Shown here: one piece after another, positions 1 to 10,800 of the stretch
How positions within the stretch are numbered: position 1 is the stretch's first letter
How the letters are laid out: each line of letters starts with the position of its first letter
NCBI GenBank assembly: GCA_035771165.1
Contig: JAWNZC010000354.1
Coordinates: 1,103,001-1,167,000 of the forward strand
Length of the DNA: 64,000 nucleotides
DNA from: Paragorgia papillata
Taxonomy: Eukaryota > Cnidaria > Anthozoa > Scleralcyonacea > Coralliidae
Direction: 5' to 3'
Program-made: the position numbers and the translations under genes
Notes under the pieces: model-generated
The model's database searches: none
What the model saw: the letters and a program-made list of their open reading frames with translations, nothing else
Told to the model about the DNA's origin: nothing

Positions 1-360
1 AGCACAAACGAAAGAGAATTCGATATCGTTGTTAAAATTCACGGTGCTATAACAATTTTACCCGTTTTACGACAACACGGTTTGTTGAGCTTGGACTTTG
101 GAGACGATCGTCAACCAACGGCCGTCACATTGTACTGTTTGATTCAGAAACTAGTTCAAAAGACGAAAGTTGATTCAGCTGTGTTTACGTTGGTGGACCA
201 CGGCGGGTTGAAGATCCCTGTTCAAATGATCGAGCCTTGTAAGAGAATCTCGAGTTTAAAGGCGCACTGTCGACGTTCCGTAAGGATGAAATATGCCGTA
301 AAAGAAATCGAGACACTATTACTGCCAAAAGCAATGAAGAAATATATCATGGCCATTTAG
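1..360 (+). CDS. SOCS-family protein, C-terminal part (5' end outside window)
   Basis: The frame is open from base 1 to the TAG at 358-360, giving 119 residues of a longer protein. The first part reads like the second half of an SH2 domain (LLSLDFGDD followed by TLYCLIQKLV). It aligns by eye with the complete paralogue at 4001-4585. The last ~40 residues are a SOCS box: the elongin-BC motif is SLKAHCRRSVR and the end is LLLPKAMKKYI, matching the Cul5-box position. SOCS proteins are cytoplasmic feedback inhibitors of JAK/STAT signalling; the SH2 domain binds phosphotyrosine and the SOCS box recruits an elongin-cullin ubiquitin ligase (family knowledge). The phosphotyrosine-binding arginine lies upstream and cannot be checked. 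The two SOCS genes are tail to tail, which suggests an inverted local duplication. Confidence 0.8.
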   Translation, partial: STNEREFDIVVKIHGAITILPVLRQHGLLSLDFGDDRQPTAVTLYCLIQKLVQKTKVDSAVFTLVDHGGLKIPVQMIEPCKRISSLKAHCRRSVRMKYAVKEIETLLLPKAMKKYIMAI

Positions 361-858
361 TATACAAAAGAGTGAGACTCCAGCCAGAGAGTGCTGAACA
401 AGCAGTTTCCGGAGCGAAACTCTTTGGTCTATATTTTTGTTCTACAGTTTCCATGGTTGTCTATTCATGTTTTTTTTGACAAATACTATACATGAACTAC
501 ATTATAATAGAGAGAGTCCTGACAGTGAAGTGTTGAGAACAATATATAGATTCGAGATAGATCACATGTAATACATTTATACAAGGTTTCACTTTCATTG
601 CACAGCGTATATATGCAAGTTTCTGTTTTACGCGGAGAATACATCACATGACTCTCGCTCTAAACATCGGTTGCTCATTGGACCTTTTTTAATTTTAACA
701 TTTTCAATTGTCTAATTATGACCGATTTAATAGTTAGGAAGTGTAGATTAAATCTGAATTTTCGCAATAGTTTCGAAACATGAAATCTGAGCTTCACATG
801 GTTGAATAATTATTAGGAAACCCTGAACATTGTGCAACCACTTGAAACTATTAACTAA

Positions 859-1018
859 GGGGACTTTCCATTTTCACGGTTAGACCGGTCAGTCCGGTTA
901 AATGGAACACAATTCGTTTGAGACTTAGGACGGTCAGACTGGAAAATTTGGTCCTAATCAAAAGCAAGTCCATTCTGGCCGGATTGACCAGTCTAACCTT
1001 GTCAATTGGAAAGCGCCC
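859..1018. repeat. 160-bp MITE with TAA target duplication
   Basis: Imperfect terminal inverted repeats of about 40 bp face each other (left GGGGACTTTCC...GGTTAGACCGGTCAG; right, reverse complement, GGGCGCTTTCC...GGTTAGACTGGTCAA). TAA flanks both ends (856-858 and 1019-1021). A TAA duplication is typical of PIF/Harbinger-type non-autonomous elements. Confidence 0.6.
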
Positions 1019-1199
1019 TAAGTGAAAATTTCACGATTTTATTTAAATTCCCAAAGTCGCCATGGCATCTTGAATGGATCCTTGAGGAGGTCCAATCTGT
1101 AGTCTATTCCTCATAGCAACTCCAAAGATATAATTGTTTTTAGTCCCGAAATCGAGTACGATAACGTTTTCCTCTTATACATGTACATATTCTATAATG

Positions 1200-1345
1200 A
1201 ACCTATTTTTAATATTTTATTACTTGTGACGTTTATTTTTATATTTATTGTTTTATAGTATTTGATGTAAAATTCTACATGCAATTCAGCCGCTTTGGGC
1301 TGTAATAATTTTTACTGAAATAAATATCTATCTATCTATCTCAAA
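1200..1345 (+). repeat. Possible non-LTR retroposon 3' tail ending in (TATC)n
   Basis: An AT-rich segment ends GGCTGTAATAATTTTTACTG, then AATAAA at 1319-1324 and a short TATC microsatellite. This layout resembles 3' tails of CR1/L2-like retroposons. No coding part is present, so the call is weak. It could instead serve as the polyadenylation region of the SOCS gene upstream. Confidence 0.3.
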
Positions 1346-2339
1346 AGTTCGATCGGAAAAAAGCTGAATTTTTCATTTTCTCACCGAGTTCCACGAAAAC
1401 CACGCGAGCTCATGCAGTATCGTCGATAACAATCAAGAACAGGAAATTACATGCATCGTTTATCTGCCTGGGAATCCCCTTGCATTCGAATTCTCTTCCT
1501 GTCATGATTCGATCGCTGGATGATTGCCAGAGCTGGGAAACGAGTTCTTAACCTTTTCAAGGTTTTCATTACCTTCTTTTAAATAGCTGGAAGACCTGGA
1601 ATTTTAGATTTAGCGACATTCATTGTATCTACTACGCATGCGTGTAAAGTTGATCACAACTGACCAAAGTTGTTGGTCGATTTGTATGACATGCCGAATA
1701 ATATTGACCACTTCTTCGAGGAAATTGACTTTTGTTTACCAAATGACAGCCACATTGAGCAATAGTAGAGCATGAACTCAAGATCTAAGTTCTAATACTT
1801 ATAAACCGCTTAAAACGCAACCGCTGTGTATAAACTGGATAGAACACTTGTACACTTATTCTCTCGGTGAAGGACAAATCCTTCTAAACTCTAGTTATGA
1901 AATTCTGGTTATAATAATAATTCGCTCGGTTGAACATCGGGGAATAAATTGGAGTTGTCTTCACAGATGGGTCATTTTGAAGTCGTATGCAAAACGTCTA
2001 TACACGCGTGAACCTGCCTTCTTCCCATCAGCCCCTTCGCGCGACACCACCCAGCTGTGTGAACTGTGAACACAGGTTGCTGTGAACAATGTTGTACTGC
2101 GCGTCTGCACCCCATTATTAAACAAAGTTGTTCTGACGACGTTTTCTCAAAGGTCAATCTTTCGTCGTAACATTTTCATGTGTCCCCCGAGCACCATAAC
2201 TATAAACCAAAAACGTGCGAAACGGCCACGTTTTTATTTCACTAATCTCAGTCAGTGCGTCATGCAGTGTGTTGACGATGCGCGCGGATTGCGCGCTGAG
2301 AGATGGTCAAATGTCTTTCGCGCAAAAAACTATAACTTA

Positions 2340-2860
2340 ACACGCCAAGAAAGCTGAATGTACCTGTAATAAAATAGAGCGCCGGGATGTGATGTTTTGG
2401 ATTTAGCGAAGCGAAAAGTTGGTGAACTGTCAAGATTTTTAAGAACGAAATACTGACGTTTCTGGCGGGGCCTTTCATCAGAACAAAACATATCCCGTTT
2501 GGCGAATTCTGGACCTACATCATGGGGGCTTTGTGCTGACGTTGTATACTAATAAACCTGACAATCCTGTCTGAAGTCACGAGCTCGGGCCACGCCTCGC
2601 AGTTGGAATAATCACGGAATAGGAAGAAGATGACGCGCGCTGGGACTTCCCATTTTTGGCAAAGCTTGTAATAAAATAAAATAAACAACTTACTAGCGCT
2701 GCGCAATAATGGCTCACTTCGTTTACAAAAGAACTTTCCACATCCCTGAAATCTAATACAGAGCTTGTGGCTCTGTTAAACCCAGTATAGATGTCAGTGG
2801 AGATTTCGATCACAAATTTAAGATGATTGAATATCAAGTATCCTTTGAAAGGTCATCGGA
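2340..2860 (-). repeat. Dispersed composite repeat related to copies at 45.4 and 49.2 kb
   Basis: It contains TTTTGGATTTAGCGAAGCGA, AACTGTCAAGATTTTTA and GAAATACTGACGTTTC, all of which recur at 45400-45535 and 49180-49360. The adjoining 2577-2837 segment has an open minus-strand frame with no recognisable domain and is taken as part of the repeat. Confidence 0.45.
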
Positions 2861-3239
2861 TTTTCGTCACCTCGAATTGTAATAATCCGACGTCAATACG
2901 AACAACTTTTATTTCAGTTCACGCAATAGAACAAACTTTCTCTATAACCTTATATGCCTTAATATACGAACATGTGAATGCGTTATATAAGTATTAGTCC
3001 GTCATCGCAGCTATACCATTTAACCATCAAGTCTCTATCCTATTTCCATCACATTACAACATTAAAGCAAGTATACCGCCTACACGGACTAAAAACGTTC
3101 TATGCATTTAAATTCAGCTACTTGTCTTCGAAGACAATACATTAGAATACCGATTCTAAACTTCTCTGAACCCTATTAATAAATACTAGTAACTTTAACT
3201 TAACTTTAAAGGCCTTTAAAAGTAATTAATTTATTATCG

Positions 3240-3530
3240 AGTCGGTTTTCTTTGTTCTTCCGAGGGCTTTATATGGCATAAAGCCCTTGAATACTAATTA
3301 GATACGAAATGAAGAAAAAAACAAGGAAAATCTTTGTCCAAGGTGGAAAAAAAAGACAAAACTTTGTTGGAAAACCTCCTCGATAATAAATTAAGTCAGA
3401 TAAATCCCTCGAACGTCGGGATGTATGCGATATAAAGCCCTCGGACGCTGCGCATCCTCGAGTCTTTATATACCATACATCCCTCGTTCTCGGGATTTAT
3501 CTATTACATATCCTTCAAACCGTATTGTAT
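3240..3530. repeat. Nested short inverted repeats around CCGAGGGCTTTATAT
   Basis: Motifs such as GAGGGCTTTATATGGCATAA and GATAAATCCCTCGAACG occur in both orientations (3258-3290, 3398-3450, 3465-3505). They can fold into stems. No coding potential is seen; probably a decayed foldback element. Confidence 0.4.
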
Positions 3531-3576
3531 TTAACCTGTGTTTTACAGACTGAAAATATACCAGTTCCTATAAAGC

Positions 3577-3743
3577 TGGACTGGAACCCACAACCTACCG
3601 ATCGCCATTGAGACGCTCTAACGATGCATTGAGTTACTGGGTCAAAATTAATCTCTGCTTTTAACAACACGCATTACGATATATCTTCGTAATGGTTAGA
3701 GCGTCTCACCGGCGATCAGAAGGTTGTGGGTTCGAGTCGTCCC
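3577..3743. repeat. Inverted repeat whose arms resemble a tRNA gene
   Basis: The right arm (3682-3743, plus) contains TGGTTAGAGCGTCT, like a pol III A box, and GTGGGTTCGAGTC, like a B box/T-arm. The left arm (3577-3626) is the same sequence inverted. Neither arm folds into a full cloverleaf by eye, so this is a tRNA-derived foldback repeat rather than a tRNA gene. Confidence 0.4.
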
Positions 3744-4000
3744 AAAACGTTCTGACTAAACTAGCTCGAAGAACATTTACACTCAATTCTCATATCCGAG
3801 CTCTGCTATATATTAAATGTCTTTACTGTCTTGAATTACGAATGTATATAATCTGGGTTTTACCGTAAATCCTTAACATGTGCGTCAAAACGCTTTCAGA
3901 AATCCTTTCCATATTTGCCAACTGTCAAGGATATATCCTTGCATTAGCTATCCCCGTGTAGTTATTTATATAAGAGCAAAGAATGCCAAGATGTTCTCCT

Positions 4001-4585
4001 CTATGATCCGAGCAGGAATGACTTGAGGTGTTTTGGAAGTGTCGAAGCGCTAATCGTTTCATCGGCGGTTGTCATTCGTATAACTCGTCTGCAGTGCGCT
4101 CTCAAACTGGACAGGCGATTTACCGGCCTGTTCAACTTCAACGATAGAGACTTCGACGAGCGTTCCAGCATACAAACCGAGCCATACTTTATAGACGCGT
4201 TTAATAGCTTCGCGATGAGACCGTGTAGGGTTGCTGCTCTGACTTGCGTCGGGTCGTCGAAGTTTAACGACAGTTGACCATCTTTGTCGAAGACTCGTAG
4301 ACTGGCCACTTTCCCATCGAGCTTATACGTTATACAGTACCTGAATCCGACCGTTGAACTATTGCGCACCACAAACGTTCCTTCCTTAGCGTCGAGCAGT
4401 AGGTATTCGGCTTGGCCCTTCGATAAATCGCCCCAAAACCAGCTCGCCGTGTCTAGATATGTTCGCTTCTCGCCTTCAATATATGATAATGTATTTCCCG
4501 TATTTTCCTCATTTCTATCTGGTTCAGTATCCGTTCGACTTCGGTGTAGACGTTGTAGAATATTATGAAAAAACTTTATTGCCAT
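4001..4585 (-). CDS. SOCS-family SH2/SOCS-box protein (CISH/SOCS2-like)
   Basis: Single open frame of 194 residues. The ATG at 4585 has A at -3 and G at +4; a longer frame to 4648 would need a GTG start and is rejected. Residues 49-137 form an SH2 domain (WFWGDLSKGQAEYLL, then GTFVVRNSS with the phosphotyrosine-binding Arg at 74). Residues 154-193 form a SOCS box with elongin-BC motif SLRAHCRRVIR (160-170) and Cul5-side LPKHLKSFL. The length matches the small SOCS class. The expected role is a cytoplasmic negative regulator of cytokine/JAK-STAT signalling through ubiquitin ligation. It lies tail to tail with the partial SOCS gene at 1-360. A sequence like an NF-kappaB half-site (GGACTTTCC, 4662-4670) lies just upstream. 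Assignment to a vertebrate subtype is uncertain. Confidence 0.85.
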   Translation of the reverse strand: MAIKFFHNILQRLHRSRTDTEPDRNEENTGNTLSYIEGEKRTYLDTASWFWGDLSKGQAEYLLLDAKEGTFVVRNSSTVGFRYCITYKLDGKVASLRVFDKDGQLSLNFDDPTQVRAATLHGLIAKLLNASIKYGSVCMLERSSKSLSLKLNRPVNRLSSLRAHCRRVIRMTTADETISASTLPKHLKSFLLGS

Positions 4586-5059
4586 TTTTGTTATGTGGGT
4601 ATGTCCCTGTGTAGCAAAACCGTGGTAACAACTAGACGGTATTTCCACTACTCTTGTTCAGGACTTTCCAAAGTCCAAACCGTCTCAGTGACGTTTAAGG
4701 TTTTGATTACGGCTTTAAACGTCGACACAAGTCTCTGATTAGCTTTCGACCAATCAGAATTGGCTGACGTCTGTTTTATTGTCCAAAAAACAAGTTTTTC
4801 CAGCTCATGCAGTTGGTTCAGTTATCTGATATGGAGTCGGGACAGAAGAATGGGAAATCGAGGCATCATGCAGCTTTAGAAAACAAACAACTTTTCTCGC
4901 TGACGCATGGCAAGACATTACCGTTTACAGAATTTAAAAGCAATTATTAATAAGATCACGTAAAGTGCTGTTTAATAGTATTTCTTGCTGCATGTACAAG
5001 CTGTTGTAAGTTGTGATAATACCAAAAAAACTCTGGATTCCAGACGGACCGCAAAACCT

Positions 5060-5118
5060 TCTGACTAGCCAGATTTATTTATTTATTTATTTATTAATAA
5101 TTTATTTATTTATTTAAC
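5060..5118. repeat. (ATTT)n microsatellite
   Basis: Tandem ATTT units with a short interruption near 5092. Confidence 0.9.
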
Positions 5119-5200
5119 TTCGGCCGCCGTTGGTGGATTAACAAAGTAAACAACAGACCAAGGTTGTTGTTTTCTCCTCATGGCACAGAGTTTTACCTGC

Positions 5201-5487
5201 GAGCAGAGCCTTCTTTTCCTTATTTCTTCGCTGAGAGAGAGGAAGAAAAGAAGGCTCTGCTGTATTCGTGACTGGTTTCCATTGCGCATGCATGTCAGTT
5301 GTTTCGGGTTACAATCTCGAACCCAGTCCAAATCAGAGCAGAAAACAAAACGAGAACCGGTTAAAAACGGGTCTTAAAAGGGTTACTTCGTCCTAAATCT
5401 TGGACGAAGCCAAACACGAATACAGCAGCAGAGCCTACTTTTCTTTCTCTCGCTCAGCGAAGAAATAGGAAAAGAAGGCTCTGCTCA
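5201..5487. repeat. Nested foldback with four copies of a GAGCAGAGCCTTCTTTT arm
   Basis: 5201-5262 is itself a hairpin (GAGCAGAGCCTTCTTTTCC against GAAAAGAAGGCTCTGCTG). A second similar hairpin at 5423-5487 has the opposite orientation, so the block is a palindrome of palindromes. The spacer includes TGTATTCGTG and its inverse near 5262 and 5418. Confidence 0.6.
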
Positions 5488-6376
5488 CAGGGTAACAGAG
5501 TTAGCGCCTGGCTAGGATTTGGACGTTTTTCTGAGTATTAACAACTAATTACTACAGCGTGTACATCAGCAAGAACGAATAAAACTTCACAAACTCTAAG
5601 CTGAAAGTCCTGTCATAAGATCACATATTTACAATTCGCCAAAAACATTATACTTATCGTAGCAAAAAAAATGCTGGAGATGGTAGACATATTTAGCCTT
5701 ATTTTTGTACTGTTTATGTTCAATTGCGCACCGACATTCCCCGTACGCCACAGCCAATGACGTAAATTGCTTCAACGTCTAAGTTTGAGTCAACTTTATG
5801 GACATTTACAATGTTCTTCATATTAACAACACGAAATCGCAGGCTAATTACGCACTTCTAACCGAAAAAAAATGATCGATAAAAGGCTTGTCTAGAGACT
5901 ATCAGGGAACCATAAAACATCAATCCGATCTTTCTGAATCCGGAAACTATCAGTAGCCTAACAACATTTGGGCGTCAAAGGTAACGCAACTAAATCACGT
6001 TTCTAGAGACTACTAGTAACTGATGGAATTGTTTATGAGCGTCTTAAAGAAAAACACACAAACCAGTGCTAATTAGAATGTAAATAGGCGGTTTCCTTTT
6101 CCCATTTCCTCCTAATGTTTTGCAACTGAAAGCATATTCAGTTCCTATCTATTTTTATTGTACACACCACAGGATAGATCTATTAGTATGGCATGTATGG
6201 GCGTTTCCGCTGTCGAAAATTAGGTGTCCTGCAGAGTCGAGATCATAAGACTAGCAATCGCGGCAGATTAACTCCGTGTGACACAAACGTAAGTACTTGT
6301 GACGGCACAGTTTTCTTTGGCGAAAGAACCCCAGAGGTTTGCATACCTCTAGCTAGTACCGTATTTACTCGTTTAA

Positions 6377-6560
6377 GGCCCCGTTCACACTATACCAGAT
6401 AGCTTTTGTGCCGGCACGAAAACCATACCGGATAGGCCTTCTGTTCACACACAAAACGCCTGTTCCGGCACAATTTCTGTGCCGGCACGCCCTTGCGCCG
6501 CTCCGATCTCGAAAGAGGTACATCTTGTATCGGATAGCTTTTTGTGCCGTTTCAGCTCCA
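6377..6560 (+). repeat. Left end of a MITE related to the element at 27576
   Basis: TAA followed by GGCCCCGTTCACACTATACC resembles the terminal repeat GGCCCCGTTTACACTATTAC at 27.8 kb. The interior repeats GTGCCGGCAC. A matching right end was not found, so it may be truncated. Confidence 0.35.
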
Positions 6561-7397
6561 GTGTGAGTTATTCACAACAATGCGGCGCTTAATCGAAGCA
6601 CCGTCAGACAGAATTGTTCGAGAAGCCAAACTAAAAAAACAACTACAGTACATCTCAATCCTAAATCAGCCTCGGAAATTTATTCTCCTGTATTACAGTG
6701 TTTTTAAGTTCAAAGTGAGTATATTTCAATGCTCTCCCATTTAACTCTCTCTTGAAACATGTTTATTTTGTTGTTAACATTTCTTGTTATCGTTTACAAA
6801 TAAAATCATTTTTAAAGAGCGCCGCCCTCAAATAAAAGCGCTTCATCCGAAACACTAAAAATTTAAAGAGCACCGCGGCGCTCCCCCCTGCCGCTTCCAG
6901 GGGCTCGGAGCGGTTGAGGAGCAGTCTGCTTCGCAGACTAGCATACCTCATTACCTCTGCCTACGGTTGTATATATAGGGCGCCAAGCCATCCAGCTATA
7001 ACCAGGCTAGCTCACTAATAGACCCACTGTACGCATGTCCCACGGATACAATGAAAATGCATGACCGCTGAATTCTATACAATGAGACTGTCAAGTCTTG
7101 TTTTTTTGTTAATTACAGAAAAGGTAGCAGACACATTTTTTTTAATTATCTAATTTTCAACCGGGGTATAGGGGTCGGCACCTACCTACAATAAGGCGGT
7201 TTCTGATTGCCTTAGGTCACCAAACGAAATCCTTTATTCTAGTTATGACGAGCGTGGCAATGAATTTTTAATCGACAATGGAATTGGTTACTAATTAGAG
7301 CCATTGAATAATCCATTGATATTATGTAGTTCTTTACAGAAATGTAATGGTTGGTCCTTGTCTACATGAAAATCAGTTTCACACTTTTTGAGATATG

Positions 7398-7526
<129 letters not shown>

Positions 7527-7897
7527 CGATCGATTAAAAAAAGACAACTCTATTTGCTAGAGTTAGAAGAAAACTGTATCAGTTAAAATTTGTTCCACTT
7601 TGCTCACAGTTTTCTTCAAATGAAGTTATATACATTAGTCGTATTACAAATTCTTTCAATTACTTGTACATGAATTTTTACACCTAATACATGTGGTGAT
7701 TGTTTCTCTAAGAAAACGTGCATATTTTTAGACTGAAGAAACAGTATATTTTGATTTTATCATTTCTAGAGAACATTGACATCGCTTGCGTGAATTGAAG
7801 ATGGACGTTCGAGGGAAAGGCGAAACGTGAGTTTTCAAATTCGTTTTTTTTTTTACTTCTTGTTCATTTGAAACACCATATTGCTTTTCCATATTGG

Positions 7898-10800
7898 TTA
7901 GGTTTCGTTCTCATCAGAAGCATCAGAAGCAGTTTCTGTAGGAAACTCGTTATTAAGCAACTCACTAGCAGTTGGACGTTCCTCTTTGACCCTGTAGAGA
8001 TGAAAGTTGAAAGCATTAAAATTTAAATGCCATGCACTATATACACTAAATTATACTAAAGTATCACTAAATTATACTAAAGTATAGAGGGCACCAAATT
8101 CAACCAAAATTTAATGTGTTGGTCCTTGGTCTGTGACCAACCTTTCTACAAAGTTATATAGAAATCGGTTTAATACTTTGTGAGATATCCCAGTGACGAA
8201 CAAACAAACAAACAAACAAACAAACAAACAAACAAACAAACAAACAAAACAAAACAAAACAAAACAACAAAACATAACCTGACCTGGTAGAGGTAACCAC
8301 ACCATGCCACGCCACGCCACGCCACGCCACGCCACACCACACCACACCACACCACAACACAACACAACACAACACAACACAACACAACAACAGTTTAGAT
8401 TATGACTGATAAAGTTATCTGTAATAATATAAAGATGGTTTAGACAAAATCAACCAAGATAGATATATAGCTATGATCACCGGACTTACTTAAAACACAT
8501 TTTTATAAATTCCTTTGCCAACGGCGACAAATGCTCAGGTGGATGAACATTTCTTTCTAAAATTTTCTTCATAGCAGCTGGATAGCGGAGTCCATAGTTT
8601 GGAGGTTTCGTAGTTAGCATTTCTATGACCGTACAACCAACACTCCTAGTCAATGAAGAAGGGAGATATAGTGTGAGTTTGCGACCAGTAAACCACTGTA
8701 CAAAATTACCACTTCCATGCACTGTGCTTCAATAGTTAAAATTTGTTTTCATGCATGTCAACATTTAGAGAGACGTTTCGTTCTTTTATTAAAGGGTATT
8801 CGCAACAAAAATTAAGTTTGTCTAATTTGAAAGAACTCATAAAATTGTAATAGAAGATCCTTTACAACTTTTTCGTATCTTTCTGCGTTTTTCAAGGATA
8901 TTTCAATTTGTTTGATATGTAAATGAGATGGTCTCTGACGTCAGGAGTGGGGTAAAATATTTTCATACAGAGCAAAATCACTTACATATCTAACATGAAA
9001 TGTTCAGCGTCGCAAGGAGTTTTTATGTGCACAGTTTCAAATGATTTCGATGAACAAACTTAGAGATATAACTGGTTTTGCTACATGTGAAAATATTTTA
9101 CCCCACACCTGACTTCAGAGACCATCTCATTTACATATTAAACAAACTGAAATATCTTGAAAACGAAGAGAGATACGAAAAAGTTGTAAAGGATGTTCTA
9201 TCACAATTTTATGAGTTCTTTCAAATTAGACAAACTTAATGTTTTAGTGCTATTGCCCTTTAAGTAAAACCCGATTGCCCCGGTGCCAAAATGGCAGTGC
9301 GAAGCATTGTAATTTATGCCTTAATTACTCATTTTCCCCCAGGGCAAGGCCAGGTACACCCGTTAATTAAGCCTAGTTTCCATAAGATTGTCTCGATCGC
9401 ACCAATGACGCTGATCGTTTGAATCCATCTAATAAGATCGTTTGAATCCATCTAATCAGATGGGTCGATTTGAGATATCTCTAGTCTGATTAGAGAGATT
9501 TGGACAATTGGGACGATCTTGTGGAAACCAGGCTGGAGTTGAAGACATGATTAATGCTTCTGTTGGAACGTTTAATTATAGTCATGGATGAGATCAATGT
9601 TTGTTTGATATTACAAACCAAATATCAAATGCGTAGGTAGGTCTTCCATCCCCGAAATGTTCGGGGCTGCACCAATAAATTGATCCTTTTGTCGTCGTGC
9701 CAGTTGATGTAAGAACGTTCTAAAGAAAAACTGATAGCATTACACAGTCGCTCTAGATAAAGAGTTGAAAACTTATTTATTAGGAGGCCCACAACCAGTA
9801 ATAGTGATGCACTCTAGACTATTACAGAAAACTAGGGTGAGAAAGATTCATTGACTTCATTGCACTTCACCTCACTTCACTTCACTTCACTTCACTTCAC
9901 TTCACTTCACTGCACTTCACTGCACTTCACTGCACTTCACCTCACTTCACCTCACTTCACTTCACTTCACTTCACTTCACTTCACTTCACTTCACTTCAC
10001 TGTGTAAGATCACATGCATGCATGCATGCACAGTTAGTATTTAAGAATGTTAGATGGCAAGTACCTGCAAATCTTTGGCAATGCCAAAGTCTGCTAGCCT
10101 AATATTTCCATGGCTATCAATCAACACATTTCCTCCTATATAAATAGAATATATCACATCCAAAGTGACGTACGCAAATGGTGCAATTGTTCATTTGCGT
10201 ACGCCATAAGGCATAGTTACCAAACTCCCAAATTTCTCCAAAAACGAACTATAGTTAGCCATGCATGGCAAACTTTGAGAGTTTGTAACTCGAAGAATAT
10301 ACATCAGATTGTTTTAACTCCTGTTATGTTCTTCCGTTCATTAAAACAAAAAAAACACATCAACGATTTTTTTACTTCATATACACTTTAAAAAGTAATA
10401 CGAAAATAAGTGGCCGAACCACGCCACTCATGGCTAAAAGTGAGGACAAATAGCTACTGTAGCACGCCCGACACTGAAGTCTCGCTTTTAGACAGCTTAG
10501 AGGTTATTGGCAATAAAAATTAAGTTTGTCTCATTTGAAAGAACTCGTCAAATGGTATAAGAAGACCTTTTACAATTTTTTCGTATCTGTTTTGGTTTTG
10601 GAAATATTTCGACCAAAGACAGCGTGCTCTCCGCCATCTTGGAATTATTTTCGATATGCATGTGACATCATAAGCAGGGTAAAGTGACATTTTTATCTTG
10701 CCAACCTTATGACATTATGAGCTAGAAACTCGATTTTGTTGCGCTATTTCCATTTTAAATTGACCCACAACATTTAAAAAGCCTTCCGTGGAAATTTGGT

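Larger units (their letters stand above)
361..4000. other. Intergenic region between the two convergent SOCS genes
   Basis: No convincing exon was found on either strand. It holds a short TAA-flanked MITE, a retroposon-like tail, a composite repeat and two inverted-repeat structures, listed separately. The stretches 361-850 and 1350-2330 show nothing recognisable beyond AT-rich unique sequence. Confidence 0.6.

Noticed and set aside
1848..2357. Short overlapping frames on both strands
   Set aside because: No domain, no splice support; the region merges into a dispersed repeat.
4284..4568. Plus-strand frames opposite the SOCS gene
   Set aside because: Antisense shadows with no domain; the minus strand encodes SH2 and SOCS box.
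8111..8390. Cysteine-rich membrane-like frames
   Set aside because: CAAA and CCACR simple repeats.
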